From assembly GCA_948567375.1 (NCBI GenBank), contig OX419759.1, positions 2,147,303-2,211,302 on the forward strand: a stretch of 64,000 bases of DNA, written 5' to 3'. This DNA comes from Lunularia cruciata. Its lineage: Eukaryota; Streptophyta; Marchantiopsida; Lunulariales; Lunulariaceae. Position numbers and translations under genes: made by a program. This document shows, piece after piece, positions 38,527 to 49,904 of the stretch. Below the pieces are notes generated by a model. The model did not search any database, was not told where the DNA came from, and saw only the letters and a program-made list of their open reading frames with translations. The first letter of the stretch is position 1; each line of letters begins with the position of its first letter.

Positions 38527-38955
38527 TCAGACGGCGACGCAAGAAGGCTCCGATCTGATGGGTTTTCCTTTTGAGCATTGATTGATTTTCCCGGCATCCC
38601 GCTCCATTGTCATCTGAAATTGTTTGCAAAGACGAAAAAGGCGACCACATAGAACAAGGATGGGAAGACCCATCAAGCCGTACCAGAGAGGCAAAAAAAT
38701 TAAAATGGGGCTATAGTCGAATAGAATCAATATAAGAAATCTGCCCGTTCGCATCGAAGAGATTGGAGCTATGCAAATGGTAAGGTCCACCAACTCTTGA
38801 GCATCCGAAGAAGAAGCATCAACCACTGTTTGCAAAGCAAGAACTTGTTTAACTAGAATATAAATTATGTAGTTGATATCATTGTCGGTATGACAGGCGA
38901 CTCGTATAGAAAACAGTAAAAGGACAAAACCTAGGCGGTATTGGGCCTTAGCCAC
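38527..38955 (-). CDS. Possible small membrane protein carrying two dispersed-repeat copies
   Basis: An open frame of 142 codons, directly after the 38465 inverted repeat. The start MAKAQYRLGFVLLLFSIRVA resembles a signal or membrane anchor, and hydrophobic segments lie near residues 72-105. Two copies of the dispersed GGCGACCGCG repeat lie within it (38896-38955 and 38635-38750, read on the opposite strand). The second yields IFLPLWYGLMGLPILVLCGR. Other genomic copies in the window have shifted frames. It may be the best-preserved copy of a repeat-encoded membrane protein, or an accidental frame through two repeats. No known family is assigned. Confidence 0.3.
   Translation of the reverse strand: MAKAQYRLGFVLLLFSIRVACHTDNDINYIIYILVKQVLALQTVVDASSSDAQELVDLTICIAPISSMRTGRFLILILFDYSPILIFLPLWYGLMGLPILVLCGRLFRLCKQFQMTMERDAGKINQCSKGKPIRSEPSCVAV
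38635..38750 (+). repeat. Dispersed GGCGACCGCG repeat, long copy
   Basis: AAAAAGGCGACCACATAG, then the GATGGGAAGACCCATC core, CAAGCCGTAC and GAATCAATATAAGAAATCTG. Matches the copy at 25575-25702 to its far end. Confidence 0.85.
38896..38955 (+). repeat. Dispersed GGCGACCGCG repeat, diverged copy
   Basis: GGCGACTCGTATAGAAAACA then AAGGACAAAACC and TAGGCGGTATTGGGCCTTAG. The last block is shared with 8987-9015. Confidence 0.6.
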
Positions 38956-38999
38956 AATAACATTGGAATGAAATATCGCATTTTCGTATGATAGATCTT

Positions 39000-39109
39000 A
39001 GAATATTAGAGATTTAAAATACGATGAATTGGTGGTCTCCTACTTCTAACATTTAGAATATTAGAGATTTAAAATACGATGAATTGGTGGTCTCCTACTT
39101 CTAACATTT
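39000..39109. repeat. Perfect tandem duplication, 55-bp unit
   Basis: 39000-39054 and 39055-39109 are identical, starting AGAATATTAGAGATTTAAAA. Identity implies a recent event or an assembly effect. Confidence 0.97.
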
Positions 39110-39172
39110 TAGGGTAAATCTACTCGTGTTACACCACATGAAACTCCATTCGCGGAAGGCCAGGGGCAAGCA

Positions 39173-39187
39173 AGGCGACCGCGTAAG
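39173..39187 (+). repeat. GGCGACCGCG repeat, end fragment only
   Basis: AAGGCGACCGCGTAAGAGG, then unrelated sequence. Confidence 0.5.
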
Positions 39188-39189
39188 AG

Positions 39190-41100
39190 GACAAGTACCA
39201 AATGGCAAGTACAAGAGGACAAGTATCAATTCAGCTTTATCATGAGTACTTTAACATGGAAACGAGAATAAAATTAGTCTGTCTGGAAACACAAAAAGTC
39301 GTTAATTTTCCTTCGTATTTTGAGAAAGAATACAAGGATGAAAATATAAACTTTTAGACAATACATTCTTTTGTTTGAGATGGTCTTAAGTACCTTGATA
39401 TATCACAAGAGAGTTCTATAGGATCGATGGTACCTCTAAAAGGCCCTAACGTTATACACATGATGTCTTGGTAACGTGTAGTTGATGATATCTGTGGTAG
39501 TTGATATACCATGGATTTGATCACTAACCGAGAATTTCATATTTAACACAAGTTATATATATCAACAACTTTGCTGAAAAGATCAAATTGTGAATCGAAT
39601 CAATATATTGTCGAAGTAGGTTTGTACAGGTCCTTTTGTACCAATGAGTTGTTTTGACTTCACAAGCAAAAGTGTGTCCGGTAACAGGATGTAACTAATG
39701 TAGATTTCAATAGGCGCATATGATTTGTTCGTCCTGGGAACACAACTGGTTTGAAATAAGAGCCAAAACTTGAACGTATGAGGTAGAGCAACAGTATGGA
39801 GACAAATCACACTACAAGATACTGCCCACGAAGATGGGCCCATACCGTGATCTGAAAGTTCATTCTGCTGTACATTTTACTTTTTGTCAGCATGTGATTG
39901 CTCTTGCACTGGCTTCACTGTGTGTTAGCGGTCCCCTCAATGCTTGAACTAAGTACAGGATGAAAATTACAGATTCCAACTCCAACCTTGAAGGTCATGA
40001 ATAGCTCCAACCTCTTGAGTACTCACATAGCACATCCGGCCAAGATTAACTGTAATCGAAACTGTTTTGCGGTACTTAAAATTTTCAGTAACCAAACCCC
40101 GTTCCAAGGATTAAGCCATTAGAAGATGGAGAGAAGTTATGAAGGAACCTGTTACGTGAGAGGTAAGTTTGACGGACCTGCTGCAGACCACATTCTGTCT
40201 TGTAGTAAAACGATATCCTTTTGATATCCTTTTGGGTAGGAAACAAATAGGCTTCGTTCGCATAAAAAACCAGCGGAAGAATAAAATGTCCAGGTTACCG
40301 TGATCAGATCATATATTTACAGCACGTATCTCTTTATATCTCGTCACAGTCTAAGCAAAATGCTGCAAATGGACCTCCCATTCACGTGCACCGATCCCTA
40401 GTATGGAAGCAACTGACAAATTGGGGAAGGATATGATCTTCACCTAACTTAAACCTTTGATCAAGTCATAACAACATGTTTGATAATCGATACATCCCAT
40501 CACTTATCTATCAGACCTTTTAGATTAGACGTCAGACTTCCTTGGTTGATATCTAATAACAAATAGGGACTATTGGATTTAAGCTATAGCTGCCAGGAGA
40601 TTCACAAAAGGGATATAGATGAAGTTTCTGATGAAATTTTAAACTCCAAGTGAGCTTATAGAACCTCTCTGCCTTGTAATCTTGTAAACATTTTAACTTG
40701 TAGCAATCATTTGAGAAGGCAGCAGCCGAGAACTTTATCAGCTTCTTAGGAAGGGTATGCACCTCCTCTTTTGTATTCCAAAAGTAACTAAGACACTTGT
40801 GAGGACAATTAGAAGAAGCTAAGCAAGGTGGGAGAAGCTAAATAAAAAATATTAAATATTGCTCGCTAGGTGGCTCCACTTGCACCAGGGCCGTCCACTT
40901 AACAAAGACCTTGTTCTCAAAGCCTTGTCGAGAGTATCATATATATCGTATCGTACGGAGAGGAATATCATGTTGCAACGAAGGACCCGGATGTGGACGA
41001 GTATAATGCAAAATAGCGTTGGATGATGAAATTTGGAGCTGAGTTGGGCCTTCCCCTTAATTCCATTGACTTCAAAGTATAAATATACAAAAGTCCTAGT
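39190..41100. other. Intergenic, nothing supported
   Basis: Short open frames only; a small duplicated GATATCCTTTT block at about 40207. Confidence 0.35.
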
Positions 41101-41107
41101 CCAAATG

Positions 41108-41158
41108 CTTGATGGCGATCCTCCCATCCTTCTTGTTATCCTACGCGGTTGCCTTTTT
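41108..41158 (-). repeat. Dispersed GGCGACCGCG repeat, short copy
   Basis: Reverse complement reads AAAAAGGCAACCGCGTAGGA, then AACAAGAAGGATGGGAGGATC. Truncated after the core. Confidence 0.75.
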
Positions 41159-42028
41159 ATGTGTTCCCAAATACAGTGCATTGCTTGTGCATCCGGTTAA
41201 AAAATGATGATGGTGACGATTGTAGTTTTGCACAACCGCGTAGACAAGGCAAGAGAGAAGATTTCTCATATCGGATTTCCCGCAAGCAGATTTTACTCAA
41301 TTTGTCAATTCTGGGCCGAGATGAGGCTGGCGATCCTATGAACTGTATATATTTTGCCAGCTCAAGTGATTAGATCTTAGTGCATGACTTTAGGAAGGTC
41401 GCATGTACTGGAGATATTTCACTGTAGTACTGATGAAGCACAACTCTGTAGATGTCAACCGCTATGTTGTCAACTTATAATCTCTTACCTGGGCTCAAGA
41501 TTTCGTGAGGTCAACACAACTGTGCATTATAGTTCTTAAGTTAGAAATCTCAAGTTACTTCTCCGAGGTGTTTCACTCGTAGTTCTTGTTTCAAACTTAC
41601 ATGGTGCACTATTTTGTTGTGGTGAGACTGTATGCTTTGTTGTATCTTTGACAAACATAAAAAGTAAAAGTATTTTCGACGCAACTGTTATTGTAAACTT
41701 GGAAGTTCCTGCATCGCCAACGTCTACACGTACATCCCTAGCTGTACATACAGCTTTTATTGACAGCTAAAAATGCGTAAACCTCGAGGTCTGCGAAGGA
41801 AGACTAATATATTTCTTATTCTTGTTCTGATGAATAGAAAAATTGTATTTTCTAGTAATGGTCATAGAAATGATTTCGTCGATACAAGTGCTTATAGAAA
41901 GTCTCACAGCGCGTGGTCCTCCAGCCATATTGTTTACGGTAGCTTTTACGGAATTTTTAAAGGTCAAGTTTGCAATTTTTCAACCCTTTAGCTTTTGCGT
42001 GATTTCTTTTGATCTCCACTTTAACAGA

Positions 42029-42083
42029 CGGCTTGATGGGGTCTTCCCATCCTTCATTTTTCCTACGCGGTCGCCTTTTTTAC
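42029..42083 (-). repeat. Dispersed GGCGACCGCG repeat, short copy
   Basis: Reverse complement AAAAAAGGCGACCGCGTAGG, then the GGATGGGAAGACCCCATC core and AAGCCG. Ends there. Confidence 0.85.
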
Positions 42084-42089
42084 TTTAAC

Positions 42090-42770
42090 AGACTGCAAAG
42101 GACTAAGGTTCTGAGTGAGGCCGTTCCAAACCTGCAGCCCTACAACTCAAGCCGAGATAGTTGTAATGTCAGAACAGATAACGAAAAGTTGGAGGGTCGA
42201 CAGTTGTGTATCTCTGATTGCACTGAAGTTGAAACTTCCAGAAAGGACAAAAGCCGTGGAGCTTGAACTCTCGGTCCCGTATTTCTTCAGATACAGTGAT
42301 TATCATGGTTAGTACTTGTCACAGTCGACCCAAAATTACGGAAATTTGTCCATATGTCTCCCTGCTATTCATGCATACTACACCATTGTGGTTATTTTGG
42401 TCCTTTTCCTCGAGGAAGATGGTCTTTATCAAATTTATTCCAATCTCAAGTTTTTAAGGTGCAGTGGTATTGACAAGTGGCGACAATAAGCTTTCGTCTA
42501 CATGCTAGCAACCACAACCATCATCGTGGGGTCGGGTATCTGTTCTCAACATAAGGCCCCCACAACTCGTCATCTTTCATAACGCTCAGTCATAATTCAC
42601 ACAGTATTGTCGTCATATTTCTCATCACAAGATAGCCTTGGTGTTGGTAACATACTCTCGTCTCTCAGCATATTCGAGAGGGCAGTGAAACTTAGCCTCC
42701 TAGACAGGCAAGTGTCTAGACAAAACCTTCAGTCAGCCGTTATCGCAACAACAATCAAGTTCATGGGGGA
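42090..42770. other. Intergenic, nothing supported
   Basis: Overlapping short open frames without a recognised domain. Confidence 0.3.
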
Positions 42771-42776
42771 CAACCA

Positions 42777-43019
42777 GTGGATTATGCTCCAAAGCCGCTG
42801 ACGCCTGTCAACAAGCTCTCCTGTTACTTAAACGTTTCACCTTCTTCTCCCGAGAACATGTCCTGGAAGCCGATCCTCAGTACCGCACTTCTCCTGCTTG
42901 CATTACTTTGTGTTCTGCTGTTAGTCTTTGTAGTCCTTCTATTGCCAAGTGGCGGATTGGGCTGCTCTCCTTATTGGACTCAAGTCGGTCGTGGGAAAAT
43001 TTTTATTGATCGTTACTAG
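42777..43019 (+). CDS. Possible small single-pass membrane protein
   Basis: An 80-codon frame whose middle is a strong hydrophobic run of about 25 residues (ILSTALLLLALLCVLLLVFV, then VLLLP). It is flanked by a polar N-terminal part and a short tail with GCSPYW. An alternative start is MSWKP at 42858. No family recognised. The stop is 7 bases before a near-perfect inverted repeat (43027-43080), which might sit in its 3' end. Could be chance. Confidence 0.25.
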   Translation: MDYAPKPLTPVNKLSCYLNVSPSSPENMSWKPILSTALLLLALLCVLLLVFVVLLLPSGGLGCSPYWTQVGRGKIFIDRY

Positions 43020-43026
43020 AAAATCT

Positions 43027-43080
43027 CATGGGCAGGAAGCGCAGGAGCACTTGTCAGTGCTCCGGCGCTTCCTGCCCATG
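43027..43080. repeat. Near-perfect 24-bp inverted repeat, 6-base loop
   Basis: Arms 43027-43050 and 43057-43080 pair at 23 of 24 positions with loop TTGTCA. GC-rich, beginning CATGGGCAGGAAGCGC. Confidence 0.95.
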
Positions 43081-44200
43081 CAGCATTCACCACTGTAACT
43101 CGACCCTCGTTCTCGTGAAACAGTGGCTTTGGTAATTAACTCTTCTGACATGCGAGCCAGTCATCGATGAAGCGATTGCAGTGTTCGAAAGCCAAGTGTC
43201 GAAAGGCGCTTGTTTATCCTCACGAACTTGACTTAGCATAGTGAGTCCCGTCTGCCTATCAACATCTATTCCTAGATGTACCGAATGAAAGAGTATAAGG
43301 CTGAAGTTTCAAATGCTAGGCGTCCACTCTCTCAGAACAACCATCACAAGACATGGGAGTTCACAAGTTCTCTTCTTATTTGGTGTTCTCAGTCCGCTGA
43401 TAATAGCACAGACTTGCTGTGAACAAACTGAGTTGTCTAGACTTTGAAACCTCACTTCGAAGAAGAGACTGACGGTGAGATGAGCGAATAAGCTATTTAT
43501 GCTTATCGGCAGTGAATCCATAAAAGGTTGTATGCGTAGATCAGGATGAGTGGAGATCCCGTAGCAATTTTATTGAGTCGGTTCTTGGGGTGACTCATAC
43601 AATTTTACAGTTACAATAATTCATTTAAGCTATAGAGAACTAATGATATTTCAAATTGGAAATTGAAGAGAACACTACATTTCATTACTTTTTCGACATA
43701 TTTTGAATTGTCATTTTCTCACTTTTTTTTTTAGAGGAAATCTGTTCAAGTCATTTTAATTGATCCAAGGGCAGGATCCTCTTCTTTTAATGTTAATGAA
43801 AACTATAAACTGTGTGCCAACTTGAAGGATCAAGTTAAAATGCCTCCAACAGATTCTAGAGTTCTATTACTCAAAGATATTGGAAGGCACATGCATGCAA
43901 AACATAAGGATTATGTATATTGGTCTGACTACGATTGCAGTGGTTTGGAGTAGAATCATGTGATTTAAAATTAATGAGATGGTGAGATTTATTATGCATC
44001 CGATTATGATTGGATGGTGGGTTTAGGGTGAATAATTATCACTAAGTTCAAATCATCACTAAATAACAATATCAGTAAGTTCAGATTTTGTGAATAAATA
44101 TTGCCTTCGATCTAAGATCTTTTGTAAGGATGACAAGAATGGATATCAAGTTATTTTTATTAGTGGATTTCAGTAAAGATCATCCCATGATCGGAGCTGA
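43081..44200. other. Intergenic, start of AT-rich repeat compartment
   Basis: Around 43740-43920 a plus-strand reading gives an open run with LLLKDIGRHMHAKH, probably part of a decayed element; family not recognised. Confidence 0.3.
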
Positions 44201-45070
44201 AAGTTAAAGTCTCCTTGTGTGGTCAACTTGTTGTGGTTCTCCATAGATTAGCGCACAACAGAATCGGCTATGTATAGCAAGAGATCTGAAAACATGGGGA
44301 ATTGGTAAGTGATCCAATGTGTATTTTGTAAATATAGTGTTCAAAGCAATAAGTCAAGCTAGGAAGAGGATAAAGAGGAGAGGAGTAGATTTTCTTGTGC
44401 TTTTACTCGACGAGGATTTGCTGGGTTCTACAGGATGAATTTATGGATCTCCTTTCCTTTTAGCACACGGACCTAAATTAAGGTGGAAAAGCATTTCAGC
44501 AAGAACGAGTACTACTCAATAAACCATCAAATGATTTGTGATGATAAATACAGGAGATTATTTATTTTGTAGAAGATGTGACCACATTCTCAAGTGTTTT
44601 TTATTATTGCTCTTGTGGGCTCATGTGCTAACATTTAAATTAAACGATAAATCTAGATGAATGTTTAGGCCTTGTCATGACATGTTTGAAAAAATCAGCT
44701 TTGTGGCCACAATTCAATGTAATATGAGTTTGCCGTTATTTTAGGGTATTGTTAAGAGATGTGGATGCCAAAAGATGTGTCCTTTTTCGTTTTACTGATA
44801 TACACAAATTCAAATAGATCATATGATTTCTGGTGGTACAATGATGGGGTGATTTGTTTTAATAAGGAGTATATATTTATAATACGGTTTTTTCAAAGTT
44901 AATAAATAATTATTTGGGTGCTAAAGGTAGGTTAATGATGCACCTTGTACACTCATTCAAGCAAACCCACACCCATGACAAACAAGAGTTTAATACATGT
45001 TTTGCTCCAAGCTTGTGTTCTACATGAGTACTTCATTGATATTTGAAGGATAGGTAGTATTTGTATGAGT
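44200..45070 (+). pseudogene. Decayed PIF/Harbinger transposase fragment
   Basis: Reading 44930-45060 gives MMHLVHSFKQTHTHDKQEFN, then a CFAPS...YLKDR segment. In PIF/Harbinger transposases this is where the third catalytic residue region precedes a LKGR-like block. Stops replace key positions. The HLVHSFKQ piece is shared with the better copy at 48950-49900. The upstream boundary is uncertain. Confidence 0.5.
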
Positions 45071-45074
45071 TGAA

Positions 45075-46455
45075 TTATTTTAATAATAAATAATATTTAT
45101 TAAGGCAGATGTATTTTTGTGTTGTTTTGTATGACCTTTTTAATGAATAGGTAAACACATAGGTAAGGGGGAAATAAAAATTTCATAATTGATGTAGATT
45201 TGGTAAAGCTTATTATTTGACCTTTGAATGTTATACATATTTTTATCCTTTATTGCCTAAGAAGATGATGTATTCCTTAGTGAAAATGAAACAATCATAT
45301 ATATCTTATTACGTGATTGTAATTGCTTGATGTTGTTGGTCTAAATTAATGTTGCTTTGGTAGCTGCTTGTTGTTGCTCTTGTTATAGTTGGTTGTTACT
45401 TTGGTAGTGTTGCTTGTTGCTATTGCTTTTAGGTAACTTTTGATTTCAAATGACCATAAATCATTTCTAAATTTCTCTTTCAAGAAGTAGACCCTTATAA
45501 AATAGTGCAAGTGGAGAAGAGAGACAGCCAAAGGAAAAATGAGAGTATTAGAAGGAAAGGAGAGGAAAAGAGGGTCTAATTTGTGTCAATTTTTTCATAG
45601 AGTTTGAGTTTTAAGAACAATGGTTAATGACATTACGGATTATGATATGGAAGTTGGTCTGGGAGAGATAGAAGATACCAAGGAGGGTTGTATATCCATG
45701 ATAACATGACTTACAACAATTGAAGATGAATAGAGAAGTCTAACATTTGTCAAAGTATTGAGAGAATCATGGAGGGAGATTTGGATGCTATGCAATTGGA
45801 GGTGGTAATCAAGATGGATTACAGTCATGTAGATGAAAGAATTATAACTAAAATTTTCAAATACTTATTAATTACTTTAAATTGCTTTCAATGTCCTAAG
45901 TGTAGGTCATGTCCATCCAAACAAATCTTGTAAATCCACTTGCACCTATGACCAATATGCGGCTTAAAAAAAAGGAAATTAAAGATTTTTAAATCCTATA
46001 TTAGCAAACACTAACATACACTAGCAAACTCTTGAGTGCACATTCATATTGAGTGCATCTTGTCAAAACATACAAATACACATGCACACATGTGAAGTTT
46101 CCAATGCAAAATCCACTAATCAAAAACAGTTAAACTAAGTTGTGATCCAAATTTTATAGGGTTATGGACATCCCATAACCTTTTTATTAAGAATTTAGTG
46201 AGGAAATTCTCCAGTCCACGTGGATGATTTCCATCTTTCTTGCTCATTACATGCCTAAATCTAACTACAATGTTTCATGAAACTACCTAATAGATTCTTT
46301 TGTAATTCAGTCATTATTTTCTTAAATCTAATACCCATTAGTGGTCTTCATCACCCACAAGTTGATTTTACATGCAACGCTGACATTTGGAAAAGATTTC
46401 ACGAATGTCATTGTTTTACCCATTAATATCCGTGTAGCTTAATATTTAAAACCCC
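45075..46455. other. Intergenic, repeat-like remnants
   Basis: Around 45870-45950 a translated stretch resembles a cysteine/histidine zinc-knuckle piece but the frame is broken. Otherwise nothing is supported. Confidence 0.3.
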
Positions 46456-46457
46456 AT

Positions 46458-46518
46458 TGGCTTGATGGGGTCTTCCCATCCCATTCCCTTCGTGTTCTCT
46501 AGGCGGTCGCCCTTTTCT
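46458..46518 (-). repeat. Dispersed GGCGACCGCG repeat, short copy
   Basis: Reverse complement AAAAGGGCGACCGCCTAGAG, then the GGATGGGAAGACCCCATC core and AAGCC. Confidence 0.85.
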
Positions 46519-46951
46519 AGTACTGTAGTTACAATGAGAGTTTACCAAGAACCTTATCGGAGTTTTGGAGGGAGTGATTACCCATCCTCCTGGATGGGCG
46601 GCGAGTGCAACAACAGGTCGCAAGGTCTCCAAGTATAGGGGTATGCAACGAGCTCACTTCTTTGTTCCTCTAGCCTTGGAGTTATATGGAACTATGGGCA
46701 TGACATTCTACATATTTGCCTGAGAGTGCATGAGAACTTATCTCGTTGTGCGTTTGAGATATCACTCTCACTCTCATACTTTTTAACATATTTTAGATAT
46801 TGTAGGTCTATTGTTTTACAGAGGACATTGGCTGGTCAATTCATAGGAGAGCAATCAGATTAGGTGATGTTTCTTAGAATGCTGCCATTGAACGACTTGC
46901 ATAGCTATGATATCTTAAGTGCGATTGGTCAAATTTAGACTCTGTCGACTC

Positions 46952-47012
46952 TCCCTGGTTCGGCTTGATGGGGTCTTCCCATCCTTACTTTGTTCTGCGA
47001 GTTCGCCTTTTA
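46952..47012 (-). repeat. Dispersed GGCGACCGCG repeat, short copy
   Basis: Reverse complement AAAAGGCGAACTCGCAGAAC, then the GGATGGGAAGACCCCATC core, AAGCCGAACCAGGGAGAG. Confidence 0.85.
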
Positions 47013-47133
47013 TCTATATCTGTAACCATCTTTAACAGGCGGTACGTAACGTATGAACTTAAACCCGGATTTCCCTTTTATTTGGATGGTAGTCATTTGG
47101 ATTTGGATGGTAGCAATCAACCTCTGTCATAAC

Positions 47134-47213
47134 TGAACTTCATGCGTGAAGGGTCATCCTGTCGGGTGTGATATTATCACATACGTGGCCTCCCCAAACC
47201 CGCATGAAGTTCA
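47134..47213. repeat. 13-bp perfect inverted repeat with structured interior
   Basis: TGAACTTCATGCG at 47134-47146 pairs perfectly with 47201-47213. The 54-base interior contains a second small foldback (GTGTGAT..ATCACAT). Confidence 0.8.
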
Positions 47214-47510
47214 TCTCTTCAACATTTATCAAGTTGTGACAAGGTTGCTTTTACCGAGTTCGGGAAAGTCGTCGAGATCAATGGAACTGCATTGAAAGTG
47301 TACCGGTAATCTACCAATTTCACATGCTCCTTCAAATGGGGTGCTACAGGATGCTCATCATTTGAGTTCTACTGTATGTACCTACTGTATTATCTACAGC
47401 AGAAGGATTGGGATCAATTAAAAGCAGTCTCTGGTCACAATGAATTCTATTGAGTGAGACAAGCATTTGGACACGACGTACCGGTGTACTTGAGACCAAT
47501 GAGGACCGCC

Positions 47511-47576
47511 TTTGATCATTCTTTTCAATTCACTGACCATGTGGTTTGATCGTTTCTTTTCAATTCACTGATGGGA
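47511..47576. repeat. Short tandem duplication, 34-bp unit
   Basis: TTTGATC.TT.CTTTTCAATTCACTGA occurs at 47511 and again at 47545. Confidence 0.85.
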
Positions 47577-47579
47577 TCT

Positions 47580-48940
47580 TCCAGGGTTGTTGGACCATAC
47601 TCTCAACTCTCTCTGCATAATCACTGTGCAGGCCTGATTTTGATTTTCACAAACCTGTTAAAACAGCGGGGTCTGACCTAGGTCAGGTGGATGCTGATCA
47701 GACTGGTAACAAGTTTTATTGGAGGCAACTGGGTATTAGCCTTCCCGGCGACAATCTCAGTTGGTTCATTAAAGGGCATCGTCATAGCATAGAAGATGCA
47801 GGAGCATAGAGACAATGAAGGAACACTCTTTCTCTTTAGAAGCACAGACACATTCAATGAGCTCTGTTCTGATTAGCACGTGGGGGGACTCCTTCAATGA
47901 CCTAAGCTCTTTCTTCCTGAACAGAACTCGGATCTTTTCCGGATAAATCTGCGGAATGTCACAACGCTGGTAGATTAGACGGGTTGTTAAATTGGTTTAT
48001 CACAACGGTAATTTAATTATTTGTGGGACATTTAATTAGGTTTATCCATGTGAAGATGTTAATATAATATACATTTTACTTTATCAATGTTATAATGACA
48101 ATATTATAATTATTTTAATAAAATATCCATTAAATTTCTAGAGTAAGACAGGAACTTCGGGAACTATCCCCAGTTAGTTCTTAAGTATTCAAGTGTCCTC
48201 AAAGAGGCATTGAACAAGAAACATGAATCTGCCCATAAGTACATTAGTGGAGGACTTTTTAAGCTTTCCAAGTGCATGTAGAGAAACATAAGATTTGTTC
48301 GAGGTGGTTCATCAAAAGTTTACAAGCAATGAATCAAAGGTACTTCTATAATTTATGGGTGTGCAACCCATAGCAATAAAATATTTATGGGAAATCAAAT
48401 TTGTGTCTTGTAACTTTATACGGATTCCAAAGTGTTCTCGTAAATCTTAATGGTGCACTAATGGAATAATTAATGAACTAAGAGCAGATTTCAAATTTCA
48501 GAAGAGTTGTTTAAGTGTCATGGTAAAAAATTGATCCTTGACACTCCACTTCAAATGTAGCAGAATACTCATTGCGAGATAAGTATCCTACTTCCTTTCT
48601 TGCTCACATGGGTGCAATTGTAATGATCGTGTGTTCTTCAATTGACATTTGACGTTGAGACATCCTATTGTAAAGCTGATCCAGAAAAAGTTGCCTCTCC
48701 TAGCTCCAACACAACAAGAAAATAATAAAATACATTCAAGAAATACAAAGAAGTGAGGCTCAAGCTGGGAATCGAGTTTCAATGATGAATGGAGTCTTTG
48801 AGCAGATAATTATTGGAGTGAAAATGAAGAAGATAGTACAATTAAAATTTTCTATAATGGTGTAATTTTGCATACTGTTCCTAATATTTGTAACCTAGAT
48901 TGTAATGTGTTAGGAGTGTGGAATTCATTTTGAGATTCTT
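47580..48940. other. Intergenic, nothing supported
   Basis: AT-rich; fragments of decayed coding sequence may be present but none is recognised. Confidence 0.3.
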
Positions 48941-48949
48941 TAGAGTTTA

Positions 48950-49900
48950 GATATAAAATATTTAGACAAGTGATACAAATGGATCTTCTCATTCCAAGCA
49001 TTGGTGGATGCTATAAAAGATCATCTTCTGTTTAGAAATCGATCAAAGAGAGTAAACCTACCATTTGGATACAATTGGCATGGCATTGGTTAGGTTTGAG
49101 CATCATGTGAATGGTAAGTCAATAGCTAGAAGATTGAATATTTGGAATATAAACATAAGATCCATTATTAGATTCCTGAAGCAAGTAACAACTCAAATTG
49201 TATCAATATTAGGGAAAAAGAGAAATGTCTTCATAGAGGAGAGAGAGAGGATTTGGTTAGTATTTCCCCAAAAAGGTTTTCCACTATGGTTAGGATTACT
49301 TGATGGCACTTTTTTCCTCTTAGCTCAAAAACCAACTGTCAATGAGAAAATCTATTATAGTCAAAAGGGATTCTATTCCATAAATAAACAAGTAGTATGT
49401 GATGATTAGAGGATAATAATACACTTTGCAGAAGGTAAGGTTAATTAGTTGATTGTCCCTCTTATATGAAGATTTGTTCCTCTTGCTTAGTTATTGCACT
49501 TGAGTTCAAGTTCATTGGATTTGAGTTTGATGCAAAGTCATTGTCTCTTTCTTCAAGTTGTAGAGTGGAGTTCACCTTCATTGAGTTTCTTGATTACTCA
49601 TGGATGCATGGATCATATCATAATATGGCATACTTGAGGAGTCCTCCCATGTAAGCCGAGTTGAACAACAAGGTGAATCTAATTTATTCAACAACACACA
49701 ATATTTATTAGAGGATTTGGGTTATGTACTCATGAGTCACTTGGTGCACTCTTTCAAACAAGAGAGCTCATAGTGTAAGGTTAATTTCAATCAATATCTT
49801 GCACTAATAAGGGTAGTAAACAAAAGTTATATAGGTGTTCAAAGAAATAAGTTCAATTGACTGATCCATCTAGAAATGCTTTCTTATTGAAGTAGGTGAT
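48950..49900 (+). pseudogene. PIF/Harbinger (DDE_4 type) transposase, broken
   Basis: Cut-and-paste transposase of the PIF/Harbinger superfamily. In order: ALVDAIKDHLLFRNRSKRVN at about 48999 (N-terminal region); an open frame 49065-49409 with FEHHVNGKSIARRLNI; then GFPLWLGLLDGTFF, holding the first catalytic Asp in the family's G-x-DGT context; then YSQKGFYSINKQVVCDD. After a stop, 49690-49780 gives YLLEDLGYVLMSHLVHSFKQ, matching the second-Asp (..DSGYPL..) region. About 49800-49930 resembles the terminal IGVLKNRF/MLL block. Internal stops and frame changes make it inactive. A related fragment is at 44200-45070. Confidence 0.8.
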
Positions 49901-49904
49901 TATT

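Noticed and set aside
42029-42083. Similarity of the repeat core (GGGAAGACCCCAT) to the AAGACCC block of large-subunit rRNA
   Set aside because: The match covers only a dozen bases, includes a self-folding core and does not extend on either side.
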